The notes beneath the pieces were generated by a model. That model saw nothing but the letters and a program-made list of their open reading frames with translations, did no database searches and was not told the origin of the DNA. The position numbers were made by a program, and so were the translations under genes. From Candidatus Zixiibacteriota bacterium (GTDB lineage: Bacteria; Zixibacteria; MSB-5A5; GN15; JAAZOE01), in assembly GCA_028700875.1 (NCBI GenBank), contig JAQVRW010000190.1:1-6188 (forward strand): a stretch of 6,188 nt of DNA, in the 5' to 3' direction. Each line of letters starts with the position of its first letter. Positions within the stretch are counted from its first letter, which is position 1. Below are positions 1-4,859 of this stretch, piece after piece.

Positions 1-5
1 TCCAT
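1..5 (-). CDS. 5' end of a leftward gene cut by the window edge
   Basis: On the minus strand an ATG at 5-3 is preceded, after six bases, by GGAG (15-12), and further upstream by an AT-rich stretch with TATA-like sequence. This is the normal layout of an archaeal gene start. Only the start codon and two more bases lie inside the window, so nothing can be said about the product. Confidence 0.42.
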
Positions 6-11
6 ATTTTG

Positions 12-46
12 CTCCTTTTTATAATTGCTTACATTATACTTAAATT
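12..46 (-). promoter_or_regulatory. Promoter and ribosome binding site of the edge gene
   Basis: Read on the minus strand, a TTTAAGTATA-like segment (about 44-35) lies roughly 20-30 bases before a GGAG ribosome binding site (15-12) and the ATG at 5. The 1-60 stretch is much more AT-rich than the neighbouring coding DNA, as expected for a promoter. The exact TATA position is uncertain. Confidence 0.4.
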
Positions 47-79
47 TTATTGATTTGGTTCCCCGGGTGACCGGGATCC

Positions 80-433
80 TCAAATGATAAAGGTACGGCA
101 CCGCGTCCTGTCCAGCGCGAACGGGCGGTGCATGTTCCTCTGTTTTTTCGGGCAGGGATCGTTGATGGCGGCGAGCCGGTGGCCGGCTGTGGCAATCAGG
201 TCCAGGAGCCGGAAGAAATCCGATTCACGATACAGTGCTCGTTCAGCGAGGGCGTGGTCGGTGTTGCAGTAGACCAACCGGCGACCCGATTCGTCCTCCG
301 CCAGCCAGACGTTTGGAATCCCGGAAAGGTAGTCCGTCGGCAGATCGTCGTAGGAGAGTGCGTTGATCCGCGTGACCAGATAGTAGGGTTCCCCGTGGAG
401 CAGGAGCGGTTCGGTAGTAATTTCAATCGACAT
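80..433 (-). CDS. Hypothetical protein, 117 residues
   Basis: I do not recognise this protein. It is soluble, with no membrane segment or signal peptide. Its first 60 residues look like mixed beta/alpha sequence (LLLHGEPYYLVTRINALSYD, then a GIPNVWLAEDESGRRLVYC segment). A helical stretch follows, and the tail is basic and Arg-rich with Cys (HRPFALDRTRCRTFII at the end). Third codon positions are strongly G/C-rich in this frame, as in the other genes here, so I prefer it to the overlapping plus-strand frames. The ATG at 433 has no ribosome binding site, but a TATA box lies about 32-39 bases upstream, consistent with a nearly leaderless transcript. It is divergent from the beta-helix gene and may share control with it. 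It could be a small regulator or an element-specific accessory protein; nothing decides this. Confidence 0.78.
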   Translation of the reverse strand: MSIEITTEPLLLHGEPYYLVTRINALSYDDLPTDYLSGIPNVWLAEDESGRRLVYCNTDHALAERALYRESDFFRLLDLIATAGHRLAAINDPCPKKQRNMHRPFALDRTRCRTFII

Positions 434-464
434 ACTATCATGTAAGTAGTCTTTCTGTTCTTGA

Positions 465-472
465 ATATATAC
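465..472 (-). promoter_or_regulatory. TATA box of the 117-residue gene
   Basis: The minus strand reads GTATATATTC around these positions, about 32-39 bases before the ATG at 433. That would place transcription start only a few bases before the start codon, which agrees with the lack of a ribosome binding site. Confidence 0.55.
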
Positions 473-489
473 GTTGTGCGTGGGAATAC

Positions 490-498
490 CTATATATC
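490..498 (+). promoter_or_regulatory. TATA box of the beta-helix gene
   Basis: CTATATATC lies about 25-33 bases before the ATG at 523, the spacing expected when transcription starts at or next to the start codon. No ribosome binding site precedes the ATG, so a leaderless mRNA is likely. Together with the TATA box at 465-472 it forms a compact divergent promoter region. Confidence 0.6.
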
Positions 499-522
499 CA
501 CAACTGTAATATACCTAGTAGC

Positions 523-1704
523 ATGTCGGGAATTCTAGTAGATGATGACATTTCATCGTCACCTGCAACGCAGTCTACCAGGCGGACCAGACTCCTGGTG
601 ACCGGGGGGATTCTTGTCGCGATCGGGCTGGCGTTCTTCATTCTCAGCACGTTTATGGCGCCGTCGGTCGCGGCATCCGAACAGGCGTATGTAGCGACCC
701 TGAACATCTCGCTTGAGACGCCCGATGACGCCCGGGGCCAGCGGCTTCTTGCGATCCGGCATACCGGGGGCGACACGTTCGGGTCGTTTGGCGATCTCAA
801 ACTCACCGTGGCGCCGCCGGACGGGGACCCCATGTATCCCGTGCCGGTACCGATCGAGCACGACGGGATCGTCACGTTCACGAATCCCGGGGATCTCATC
901 TACGTCTACCTGCGGACCGACTGCAAGATGGTGGTGAGTAACGCGATTCCTGCCTACACGACGTTCATGGACCTCACCAACGGCCGGTGGCGGGTGCAGA
1001 TCGATGACGGTCGGGTGCACACAAATATCGCAACGCATACGGCACTGGTCGCCAATTCCATGACCTATCCGGTCGCCGAAGGGTATTCCATCCGGAGCGG
1101 AATCAAAAACGCAGTGGAGTATGGCACCATCTTTGTCTACGGGTCCCTCTACAAAGAACGGCTGGAGATCGATCGGCCGCTGCGGTTGATCAGCACATCG
1201 CAGGCGATTCTGGACGGAGGGAACCGGGAATCGGTGATTCAGGTGAAGGCCAACGGCGTGACCATCGACGGGTTTGAGATCAAAAATTCCGGGAACTCGA
1301 ACTTCATCGACGGAGGGATCGTCGTTCATGAGAACGCGGACGGCACGATCATTCGGAACAACGTGATCCATCATTGTTCGAACGCCATCTGGTTGTGGGG
1401 ATCGGATTCTGCTATCATCCAGAACAACACGTTGTACCGGAACGACAAAGCCGGGATTCTGATGGAAGGGGGGTCGAGCAACAATTATGTGAAATACAAC
1501 ACGGCATATGAAAACATGTATGGGATCTTGCTGACCAGCGGGGAAGGGAACACGATCAACGAGAACGTGTTCCACGACAACAGCAAGTATGCCATTGTGA
1601 TCGAGGATCATACGGTGCGACAGAACATCTGTGAGTACAACGACTTCGGCAACGACAAGTATGACGGGGTCGATATGGCCGTTCGAAAAGATGTCAAAGG
1701 GTGA
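523..1704 (+). CDS. Membrane-anchored surface protein: pilin-like domain plus NosD-type parallel beta-helix
   Basis: The 393-residue protein is probably exposed outside the cell. A short polar N-terminus with RRTR (20-23) precedes one hydrophobic segment (about 24-46). Residues about 55-130 resemble the ectodomain of archaeal pilins of the Pilin_N (DUF1628) type: IRHTGGD at 78-84 followed by DLKLTV at 91-96. From about 188 the chain looks like a right-handed parallel beta-helix of the NosD/CASH class. It has an opening segment (IRSGIKNAVEYGTIFVYG), then repeated Ile/Asn coils such as GTIIRNNVIHHCSNAIWLWG, AIIQNNTLYRNDKAGILMEG and GNTINENVFHDNSKYAIVIE up to about 375. Such folds in archaeal surface proteins often bind or cut polysaccharide, but I see no catalytic signature. 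No canonical K/R-G prepilin cleavage site is evident, so it may stay as an uncleaved anchored protein. The start is set by the TATA spacing. The last 14 bases overlap a small downstream reading frame. Confidence 0.87.
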   Translation: MSGILVDDDISSSPATQSTRRTRLLVTGGILVAIGLAFFILSTFMAPSVAASEQAYVATLNISLETPDDARGQRLLAIRHTGGDTFGSFGDLKLTVAPPDGDPMYPVPVPIEHDGIVTFTNPGDLIYVYLRTDCKMVVSNAIPAYTTFMDLTNGRWRVQIDDGRVHTNIATHTALVANSMTYPVAEGYSIRSGIKNAVEYGTIFVYGSLYKERLEIDRPLRLISTSQAILDGGNRESVIQVKANGVTIDGFEIKNSGNSNFIDGGIVVHENADGTIIRNNVIHHCSNAIWLWGSDSAIIQNNTLYRNDKAGILMEGGSSNNYVKYNTAYENMYGILLTSGEGNTINENVFHDNSKYAIVIEDHTVRQNICEYNDFGNDKYDGVDMAVRKDVKG

Positions 1705-1872
1705 ACTGGCCCTAAAACACTACCCCACGGACGCGTTCGAGAACATCAGCGAAGAGGAGTTGTGGACGAAGGACAAGAACGCATTCGTCTACTCGAACGA
1801 GGCGGGATCGTTGACTCCCAGAAGATTGCGGAACTCAACAAAGTGTATCGCGATGGGAAGAAACTCGGGTGA
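1691..1872 (+). pseudogene. Small gene of about 60 residues broken by a -1 frameshift near 1800
   Basis: From the ATG at 1691 a frame with strongly G/C-biased third positions encodes a plausible hydrophilic start (MSKGELALKHYPTDAFENIS, continuing to NAFVYSNE, residue 37). Beyond about 1800 this frame loses its codon bias and turns protein-unlike. At the same point the frame of the upstream beta-helix gene, poor in bias before, becomes good and reads GGIVDSQKIAELNKV...YRDGKKLG to a TGA at 1870-1872. Joining the two needs one extra base, for example a third G in the GAGGC at 1798-1802, and gives about 60 residues. The start overlaps the beta-helix gene by 14 bases, suggesting translational coupling. 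It could be a sequencing error, a real mutation or, less likely, programmed frameshifting; I see no slippery heptamer. The product is unrecognised. Confidence 0.6.
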
Positions 1873-1925
1873 ACATGAAGAAAGTCTTCAAGAAAATTGG
1901 CTGATTTGCCAACCATCCACGTATC

Positions 1926-1931
1926 TTTTTT
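1926..1931 (+). terminator. T-tract terminator candidate
   Basis: A run of six T follows the last reading frame of the beta-helix transcript and lies just before the next promoter. Archaeal termination often needs only such a T tract. No convincing hairpin precedes it. Confidence 0.4.
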
Positions 1932-1942
1932 ATGCGACAACG

Positions 1943-1951
1943 TTTATATAG
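1943..1951 (+). promoter_or_regulatory. TATA box of the small-protein operon
   Basis: TTTATATAG is a near-consensus archaeal TATA box. Transcription would start around 1975, giving a leader of roughly 35 bases that ends in the ribosome binding site at 2001-2005. It argues against translation from the upstream in-frame TTG at 1897. Confidence 0.68.
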
Positions 1952-2000
1952 GGTCGTCGGTAAAACTATACAGAGGCCCAGTTGAACGTATCATTTGCAT

Positions 2001-2005
2001 GAGGG
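2001..2005 (+). promoter_or_regulatory. Ribosome binding site that sets the start at 2011
   Basis: GAGGG is separated by five bases from the ATG at 2011. The in-frame ATG at 1999 overlaps this motif and has no site of its own, so 2011 is the better start. Confidence 0.6.
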
Positions 2006-2010
2006 AACGT

Positions 2011-2409
2011 ATGACAGAAATTAGCAAAGAAACCCTGAACCGGTTGAAGAAACTGCGGATGGAGCAGGCTAAGACCGATGACGAGATCGGGTATTGCATC
2101 TCACAGATCTCACTGATCACCGAACGGGTTGCAACCGCCCATAGTCGGCGTGACTACCCCATGATCCTGGCCATGACGAACGAACTGGCGAACCAGAACG
2201 TGAAATTACAGGTCACGACCCAGAACAAGGTCACGGTTGATGCTGACCTTCAGCAGATCATGACGAACCATCCCGATATCCTGAAGCGGGAGCGGGAAAT
2301 GCGCTTACAGGGCGATTACGAACTGCGGCGGGCGGCCCGGAAGACGCCGGCAGCGAACCGGACCAGGAAACCGGCGCCGAAGAAACAGGGCGCCCCAAAA
2401 CGGAGGTAG
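2011..2409 (+). CDS. Coiled-coil protein with a highly basic C-terminal tail, 132 residues
   Basis: I do not recognise a family. Residues 1-95 are mostly helical with charged, heptad-like spacing (ISKETLNRLKKLRMEQAKTD, then a second helix from about 48), so a helical hairpin or coiled-coil oligomer is likely. The last 30 residues are rich in Arg, Lys, Pro and Ala (RRAARKTPAANRTRKPAPKK and onward), like the disordered nucleic-acid-binding tails of chromatin and virion proteins. There is no membrane segment. I start it at 2011 because of the GAGGG site; starting at 1999 would add four residues. It is the first gene of a three-gene operon, and the ribosome binding site of the next gene overlaps its stop codon. 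I infer a DNA- or RNA-binding structural role from composition alone. Confidence 0.82.
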   Translation: MTEISKETLNRLKKLRMEQAKTDDEIGYCISQISLITERVATAHSRRDYPMILAMTNELANQNVKLQVTTQNKVTVDADLQQIMTNHPDILKREREMRLQGDYELRRAARKTPAANRTRKPAPKKQGAPKRR

Positions 2410-2412
2410 AGC

Positions 2413-2535
2413 ATGGGCATGGTGAAACGGCCAAAGAAACTGGCGAGTATAACGACGTATCGTGGGACGACCGGGAAGAATGGGCAGCCCCAGATCAAAG
2501 GGGGCCAGAACGTCCGATTCAAGAAGCGGGTGTGA
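2413..2535 (+). CDS. Very small basic protein, 40 residues
   Basis: The frame from the ATG at 2413 to the TGA at 2533-2535 is short but well supported. GGAGGT (2402-2407), a strong ribosome binding site, sits five bases before the ATG and runs into the stop codon of the preceding gene. The next gene follows after two bases. The protein begins MGMVKRPKKLASITTY and ends NVRFKKRV. It has eleven Lys/Arg and no Asp or Glu, with a Gly/Gln/Asn-rich middle. That composition fits a nucleic-acid-binding peptide or a small virion or nucleoid component, but no fold or family is recognisable. It lies between a basic-tailed coiled coil and another small protein, so a shared complex is possible. Automatic annotation with a length cut-off would miss it. 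Confidence 0.76.
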   Translation: MGMVKRPKKLASITTYRGTTGKNGQPQIKGGQNVRFKKRV

Positions 2536-2537
2536 CC

Positions 2538-2795
2538 ATGGCGAAGAAAGGAAAACGACAGTACTTCTACATGAACAAGAACGGGAACGTGGTGTATACC
2601 GACGACCCGGGCAAGGTGATCGGGAACGTGGTCGTCTGGGACCAGCGGCAGATGAACGACGGGGTGATCGAGCATACCCTGAAGACCCCGGATGGGAAGG
2701 AGATCGCGGTCATCAAATCGGGATCGTGGTCCTACAACGACCGCTATAACACCTTCCTCCGGGTGAAAGAGAAGGCAACCAAATCGATCCGATAA
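2538..2795 (+). CDS. Small hypothetical protein, 85 residues
   Basis: The protein opens with a basic stretch (MAKKGKRQYFYMNKNG) and continues with short beta-prone segments: GNVVYTDDPGKVIGNVVVWD, IEHTLKTPDGKEIAVIKSG and SWSYNDRYNTFLRV. It ends basic (KEKATKSIR). This looks like a small beta-rich domain, perhaps nucleic-acid binding, but I recognise no family. I start at the ATG at 2538. The GTG at 2532 is in frame but lies inside the previous gene, whereas GGTG at 2529-2532 is correctly spaced as a ribosome binding site for 2538. Only two bases separate it from the 40-residue gene, so it is the third member of the same operon. Third codon positions are G/C-rich as in its neighbours. Confidence 0.8.
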   Translation: MAKKGKRQYFYMNKNGNVVYTDDPGKVIGNVVVWDQRQMNDGVIEHTLKTPDGKEIAVIKSGSWSYNDRYNTFLRVKEKATKSIR

Positions 2796-2819
2796 ACCAT
2801 ATGATGCTATATAGCCGCA

Positions 2820-2850
2820 CGGCACCGATCGGCACACCGTCGTTCGGTGC
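2820..2850 (+). repeat. Inverted and direct repeats upstream of the RHH promoter; candidate operator
   Basis: GCACCGA (2822-2828) and TCGGTGC (2844-2850) form a perfect 7-base inverted repeat. CGGCAC also occurs twice with a 10-base period (2820-2825 and 2830-2835), one helical turn apart. The block ends about 10 bases before the TATA box of the RHH gene. RHH proteins typically bind short repeats of this kind next to their own promoter, so an autoregulatory operator is a reasonable inference. It could instead be a terminator hairpin for the preceding operon, but no T-run follows directly. Confidence 0.5.
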
Positions 2851-2860
2851 AGCGGTATCT

Positions 2861-2869
2861 ATTTATATT
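2861..2869 (+). promoter_or_regulatory. TATA box of the RHH-peptidase operon
   Basis: ATTTATATT lies 25-33 bases before the ATG at 2894, which has no ribosome binding site. This fits a leaderless transcript starting at or near the ATG. Confidence 0.62.
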
Positions 2870-2893
2870 TCCCCATAGAACTATTATTATATA

Positions 2894-3184
2894 ATGTCTG
2901 ACAATAATTCCGAATTGGAATGTGCCCCGGAACCCGACGTTTCACCGGAACCCGAGGCAATGGAACGCACCTGGACCACGGTCCGGCTCAACAAATCGAC
3001 CCGCGACCGGTTCAACGAGACCGGGAAGAAGGGCGAGTCGTATGACGATGTGGCGAACCGAATCCTGGACGAAAACGATACCCTGCGGGCCTACATCAAA
3101 CGGTGGCAGACGTTCATGACCACCGTTCGGGCGGACCCGGCGTTGTATGCTCGACTGCAGGATCTTGGAGGTGAACTAGAATGA
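2894..3184 (+). CDS. Ribbon-helix-helix (CopG/VapB-like) DNA-binding protein
   Basis: The 96-residue protein has a flexible acidic and Pro-rich N-terminus (1-23) and then an RHH-like unit. A strand TWTTVRL (26-32) would enter the DNA major groove, followed by a helix (KSTRDRFNETGKKG) and a second helix (ESYDDVANRILDE). The KGESYDDVANRILDE pattern is close to the KGETYDDIINRLL signature common in archaeal RHH regulators and antitoxins. Residues 62-96 are helical and may bind a partner. It is the first gene of an operon whose promoter carries repeats upstream (2820-2850), so self-repression is plausible. Its TGA overlaps the next ATG (ATGA at 3181). No toxin of a known family follows, so I favour a regulator over an antitoxin. 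Confidence 0.82.
   Translation: MSDNNSELECAPEPDVSPEPEAMERTWTTVRLNKSTRDRFNETGKKGESYDDVANRILDENDTLRAYIKRWQTFMTTVRADPALYARLQDLGGELE
3167..3174 (+). promoter_or_regulatory. Strong ribosome binding site inside the RHH gene
   Basis: GGAGGTGA, a full-length match to the expected anti-16S pairing, lies six bases before the ATG at 3181. It supports both that start and strong translation of the coiled-coil protein. Confidence 0.75.
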
Positions 3185-3615
3185 CGGAGAAAGTGTTTGG
3201 AAACGTGAAACGGGAGCCGATCTTCAAACCGGTCCCGACCCAGGACGAGAAGCCGCTGATCCCGCTGCCGGAACCGGAACCGGTAACAGAGACCGAGGAT
3301 CTGCGGGAAGTGGTGGCCGCGATCAGCCAGTATCTGGATACCGTCCACCGGGAGATCACCGAGATCAAGCAGGCGCTCGGCGCCATTATTCAGGTGGTCG
3401 AACAGCACGGGGCGCAGATCGGGGAACTATCGACCGATATGACCATGACGAATGGCGAGATCGTTCGCGTCTCCCGCTACCTCGGCCGGCAGATCGGGGC
3501 GTGTGAGGCCGCGATCGGCGGTATTCCGGCCTTTATCCGACACGAGGTAACACAGCAGGCCGCCGGGACAGCGCTGGACCAGGAATCTGGAACGGATACC
3601 GACGAGCAGGCATGA
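3181..3615 (+). CDS. Helical coiled-coil protein, 144 residues
   Basis: No family is recognised. The N-terminal third (about 1-38) is Pro/Glu-rich and probably disordered (LIPLPEPEPVTETED). From about 40 to 100 the sequence is a long amphipathic helix with heptad-like spacing (LREVVAAISQYLDTVHREIT, then IKQALGAIIQVVEQHGAQIG). A second helical region (about 95-127) follows, and the tail is polar and acidic. There is no membrane segment. It lies between an RHH regulator and a prepilin peptidase with ATGA overlaps at both ends, so the three are co-translated. A scaffold or partner for either neighbour, or a structural component, would fit; this is only context. The start is fixed by the GGAGGTGA site. 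Confidence 0.83.
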   Translation: MTEKVFGNVKREPIFKPVPTQDEKPLIPLPEPEPVTETEDLREVVAAISQYLDTVHREITEIKQALGAIIQVVEQHGAQIGELSTDMTMTNGEIVRVSRYLGRQIGACEAAIGGIPAFIRHEVTQQAAGTALDQESGTDTDEQA

Positions 3616-4367
3616 TCGCCGACCTCCTCCTGGGGATCGCGATCTGTAGTCTGTTCGCCTCGTTGATCCCCGCCTGCTACCTCGACTATCGGTACCGAAG
3701 AATCCCGGTCCCGACGTGGAAGTTTGCGGCCCTAGTGGGGATCCCCTGCTCCTTTCTTTCGTTCCTGATCCGTCTCCTGACCGGGACCGTGCCGGTCGAA
3801 TCGATCCCGGTGCTGATCGGGCTCGCCCTGGGTGCCGTCGTCGTCGCGTTCGTCCTCGGACATCTCGAAATATTTGGGGGCGCGGACAGTATCGCCATCA
3901 TCATCGTTGTACTGACGATGTTCTACTTCCCGGTCACCAACAGCATGTTCCTCTTCGCGTTCGTGAACAACACGGTGGTCGTCTGCCTGCTCATCTTCGG
4001 CCTCATCCTGCTCAAGAACCTCGGGGAACGCAACTACCGTGACCTGACGTGGCGACAGGCCGTCCTCATGCTCACCGGCACCAAGATCCCGTTCTCCCAT
4101 TTCACCACGTACCACGGGATTGTGCTGGAGACCATCACGGAGGAAGACGGCGTGGTCACCCGACGGTTCGTGGATGTTATGAAAAATCTCCGGGTGGACC
4201 GGGACCGGTTCACGACCGCGATTGCCGCCAGTGACGAAGCAGAACGATATCAACAGGCAGGAACGGTCTGGGTGATGTACATTCTGCCGTTCATTATCCC
4301 GATCACGATCGGGCTGGCCATCACTCTGGGAACAGGAGATGTGGTGCAGATCCTACTGCACCGCTAA
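3612..4367 (+). CDS. Archaeal prepilin peptidase-like aspartic protease (A24, FlaK/PibD type)
   Basis: The 251-residue multi-spanning membrane protein fits the family that cleaves class III signal peptides of archaeal pilins and archaellins at the inner face of the membrane. The first catalytic Asp is probably D25, in LDYRYRRIP after the first membrane helix. The second is D92, in FGGADSIAI, the archaeal version of the GxGD motif. Hydrophobic segments at about 2-24, 38-57, 64-84, 92-109 and 111-134 are followed by a cytosolic region (about 135-215, including GTKIPFSHFTTYHGIVLE). The C-terminal hydrophobic helix (VMYILPFIIPITIGLAITLG) ends in a GD typical of the family. Both catalytic residues are present and the length is normal, so it should be active. 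The substrate is unknown; the pilin-like protein at 523-1704 is the only nearby candidate. Translation is coupled through ATGA at 3612, and a terminator overlaps its end. Confidence 0.87.
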   Translation: MIADLLLGIAICSLFASLIPACYLDYRYRRIPVPTWKFAALVGIPCSFLSFLIRLLTGTVPVESIPVLIGLALGAVVVAFVLGHLEIFGGADSIAIIIVVLTMFYFPVTNSMFLFAFVNNTVVVCLLIFGLILLKNLGERNYRDLTWRQAVLMLTGTKIPFSHFTTYHGIVLETITEEDGVVTRRFVDVMKNLRVDRDRFTTAIAASDEAERYQQAGTVWVMYILPFIIPITIGLAITLGTGDVVQILLHR

Positions 4368-4373
4368 TTTTTT
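4341..4373 (+). terminator. Hairpin and T-run terminator overlapping the end of the peptidase gene
   Basis: GTGGTGCAG (4341-4349), a six-base loop (ATCCTA) and CTGCACCGC (4356-4364) form a nine-pair stem with one T.G pair. TAA and six T (4368-4373) follow directly, with five more T at 4378-4382. The stem is part of both coding ends: the peptidase stop directly follows it, and the stop of the convergent gene lies in the loop. Confidence 0.75.
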
Positions 4374-4763
4374 GGTCTTTTTGACAAACGCGGCAAACCG
4401 CGTATCAAACGTGTCCAGCCGCTTGTTGGCTATGGTGATCTGGGCGTCCAGCCGCTTGATCGCCTGTTTGGTGGCGGCATTGTTCTTGGTCATGTCCGCT
4501 TTGATGGTTTCAAGCGTCTGAATATTCTTGACGATGTCTTTGCGCTGCCGGGTCAGATCTCCTTTCACCTCACCGACCGTCAGGGCCGCGATCATCATGT
4601 CATCGCATTTGTCACACATGTTGACGATCGACTTATACGCCGTCTGCGCATTGGCGATCAGCGTCTTCATCTCGCCGAACTGGCTCGGGCGAAGGTTCTT
4701 GAAATTGCTGATGAACGTCTCTTTCTGACGTTGTCCGAAGAAGAATGTATCCACGTCTTTCAT
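4353..4763 (-). CDS. Coiled-coil protein with one CxxC motif, 136 residues
   Basis: No family is recognised. The chain is almost wholly helical. Residues 1-45 are mixed and aromatic (VDTFFFGQRQKETFISNFKN), and a single CDKC (C50, C53) sits near the first helix. From about 62 to 130 a long charged coiled coil follows (KGDLTRQRKDIVKNIQTLET, then AIKRLDAQITIANKRLDTFD). The end is Lys-rich (VKKTKKLAVQ). One CxxC could pair in a dimer to bind a metal or form a disulfide, but two cysteines alone are weak evidence. GAGGTGA (4776-4770) six bases before the ATG at 4763 and an upstream TATA-like TTTAAATA support the start. It converges on the peptidase gene with a 15-base overlap and diverges from the recombinase. 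It might be an element structural or DNA-organising protein, inferred from shape only. Confidence 0.82.
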   Translation of the reverse strand: MKDVDTFFFGQRQKETFISNFKNLRPSQFGEMKTLIANAQTAYKSIVNMCDKCDDMMIAALTVGEVKGDLTRQRKDIVKNIQTLETIKADMTKNNAATKQAIKRLDAQITIANKRLDTFDTRFAAFVKKTKKLAVQ

Positions 4764-4805
4764 CGAATGTCACCTCATATCTTCTCGTAAGGTTGCGCGG
4801 CCGAT

Positions 4806-4813
4806 TATTTAAA
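4806..4813 (-). promoter_or_regulatory. TATA box of the leftward coiled-coil gene
   Basis: The minus strand reads TTTAAATA here, about 43-50 bases before the ATG at 4763. Transcription would start near 4783, leaving a short leader that contains the GAGGTGA ribosome binding site. Confidence 0.55.
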
Positions 4814-4830
4814 CGTTGTTGGGCGAAACC

Positions 4831-4837
4831 TTTTTAA
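4831..4837 (+). promoter_or_regulatory. TATA-like element of the recombinase gene
   Basis: TTTTTAA lies 23-29 bases before the ATG at 4860, and no ribosome binding site precedes that ATG. A leaderless transcript is likely. It lies back to back with the promoter at 4806-4813. Confidence 0.45.
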
Positions 4838-4859
4838 TGGTCTTTGGTAAAATGATACT

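Noticed and set aside
62..75. CCCGG-GTGA-CCGGG hairpin just after the stop of the 117-residue gene
   Set aside because: The stem has only five pairs and no T-run follows on the minus strand, so I do not call it a terminator.
128..445. Plus-strand 105-residue open frame opposite the 117-residue gene
   Set aside because: The minus frame has the expected third-position bias and a well-placed TATA box. The plus frame has neither, and its composition is unlike a typical protein.
559..1611. A 350-residue open frame on the minus strand
   Set aside because: It lies wholly antisense to the beta-helix gene, whose TATA box, membrane segment and repeat pattern are clear. The frame is open only because of codon bias, and its translation is a low-complexity mix of His, Pro, Arg and Val.
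1702..1872. TGA readthrough of the beta-helix gene into a 55-codon open extension
   Set aside because: The first 30 codons after the TGA lack coding bias while the overlapping frame has it. A separate frameshifted gene explains the pattern better than readthrough or selenocysteine.
2894..3615. RHH gene plus next gene as a toxin-antitoxin pair
   Set aside because: The following protein is a long coiled coil with a disordered start and no resemblance to a RelE, VapC, MazF or HEPN/MNT toxin. The operon continues into the peptidase.
3732..4253. Minus-strand 173-residue frame opposite the peptidase gene
   Set aside because: The plus strand encodes a complete prepilin peptidase with both catalytic Asp motifs. 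The antisense frame is rich in Glu, Asp and Arg and has no start signals.
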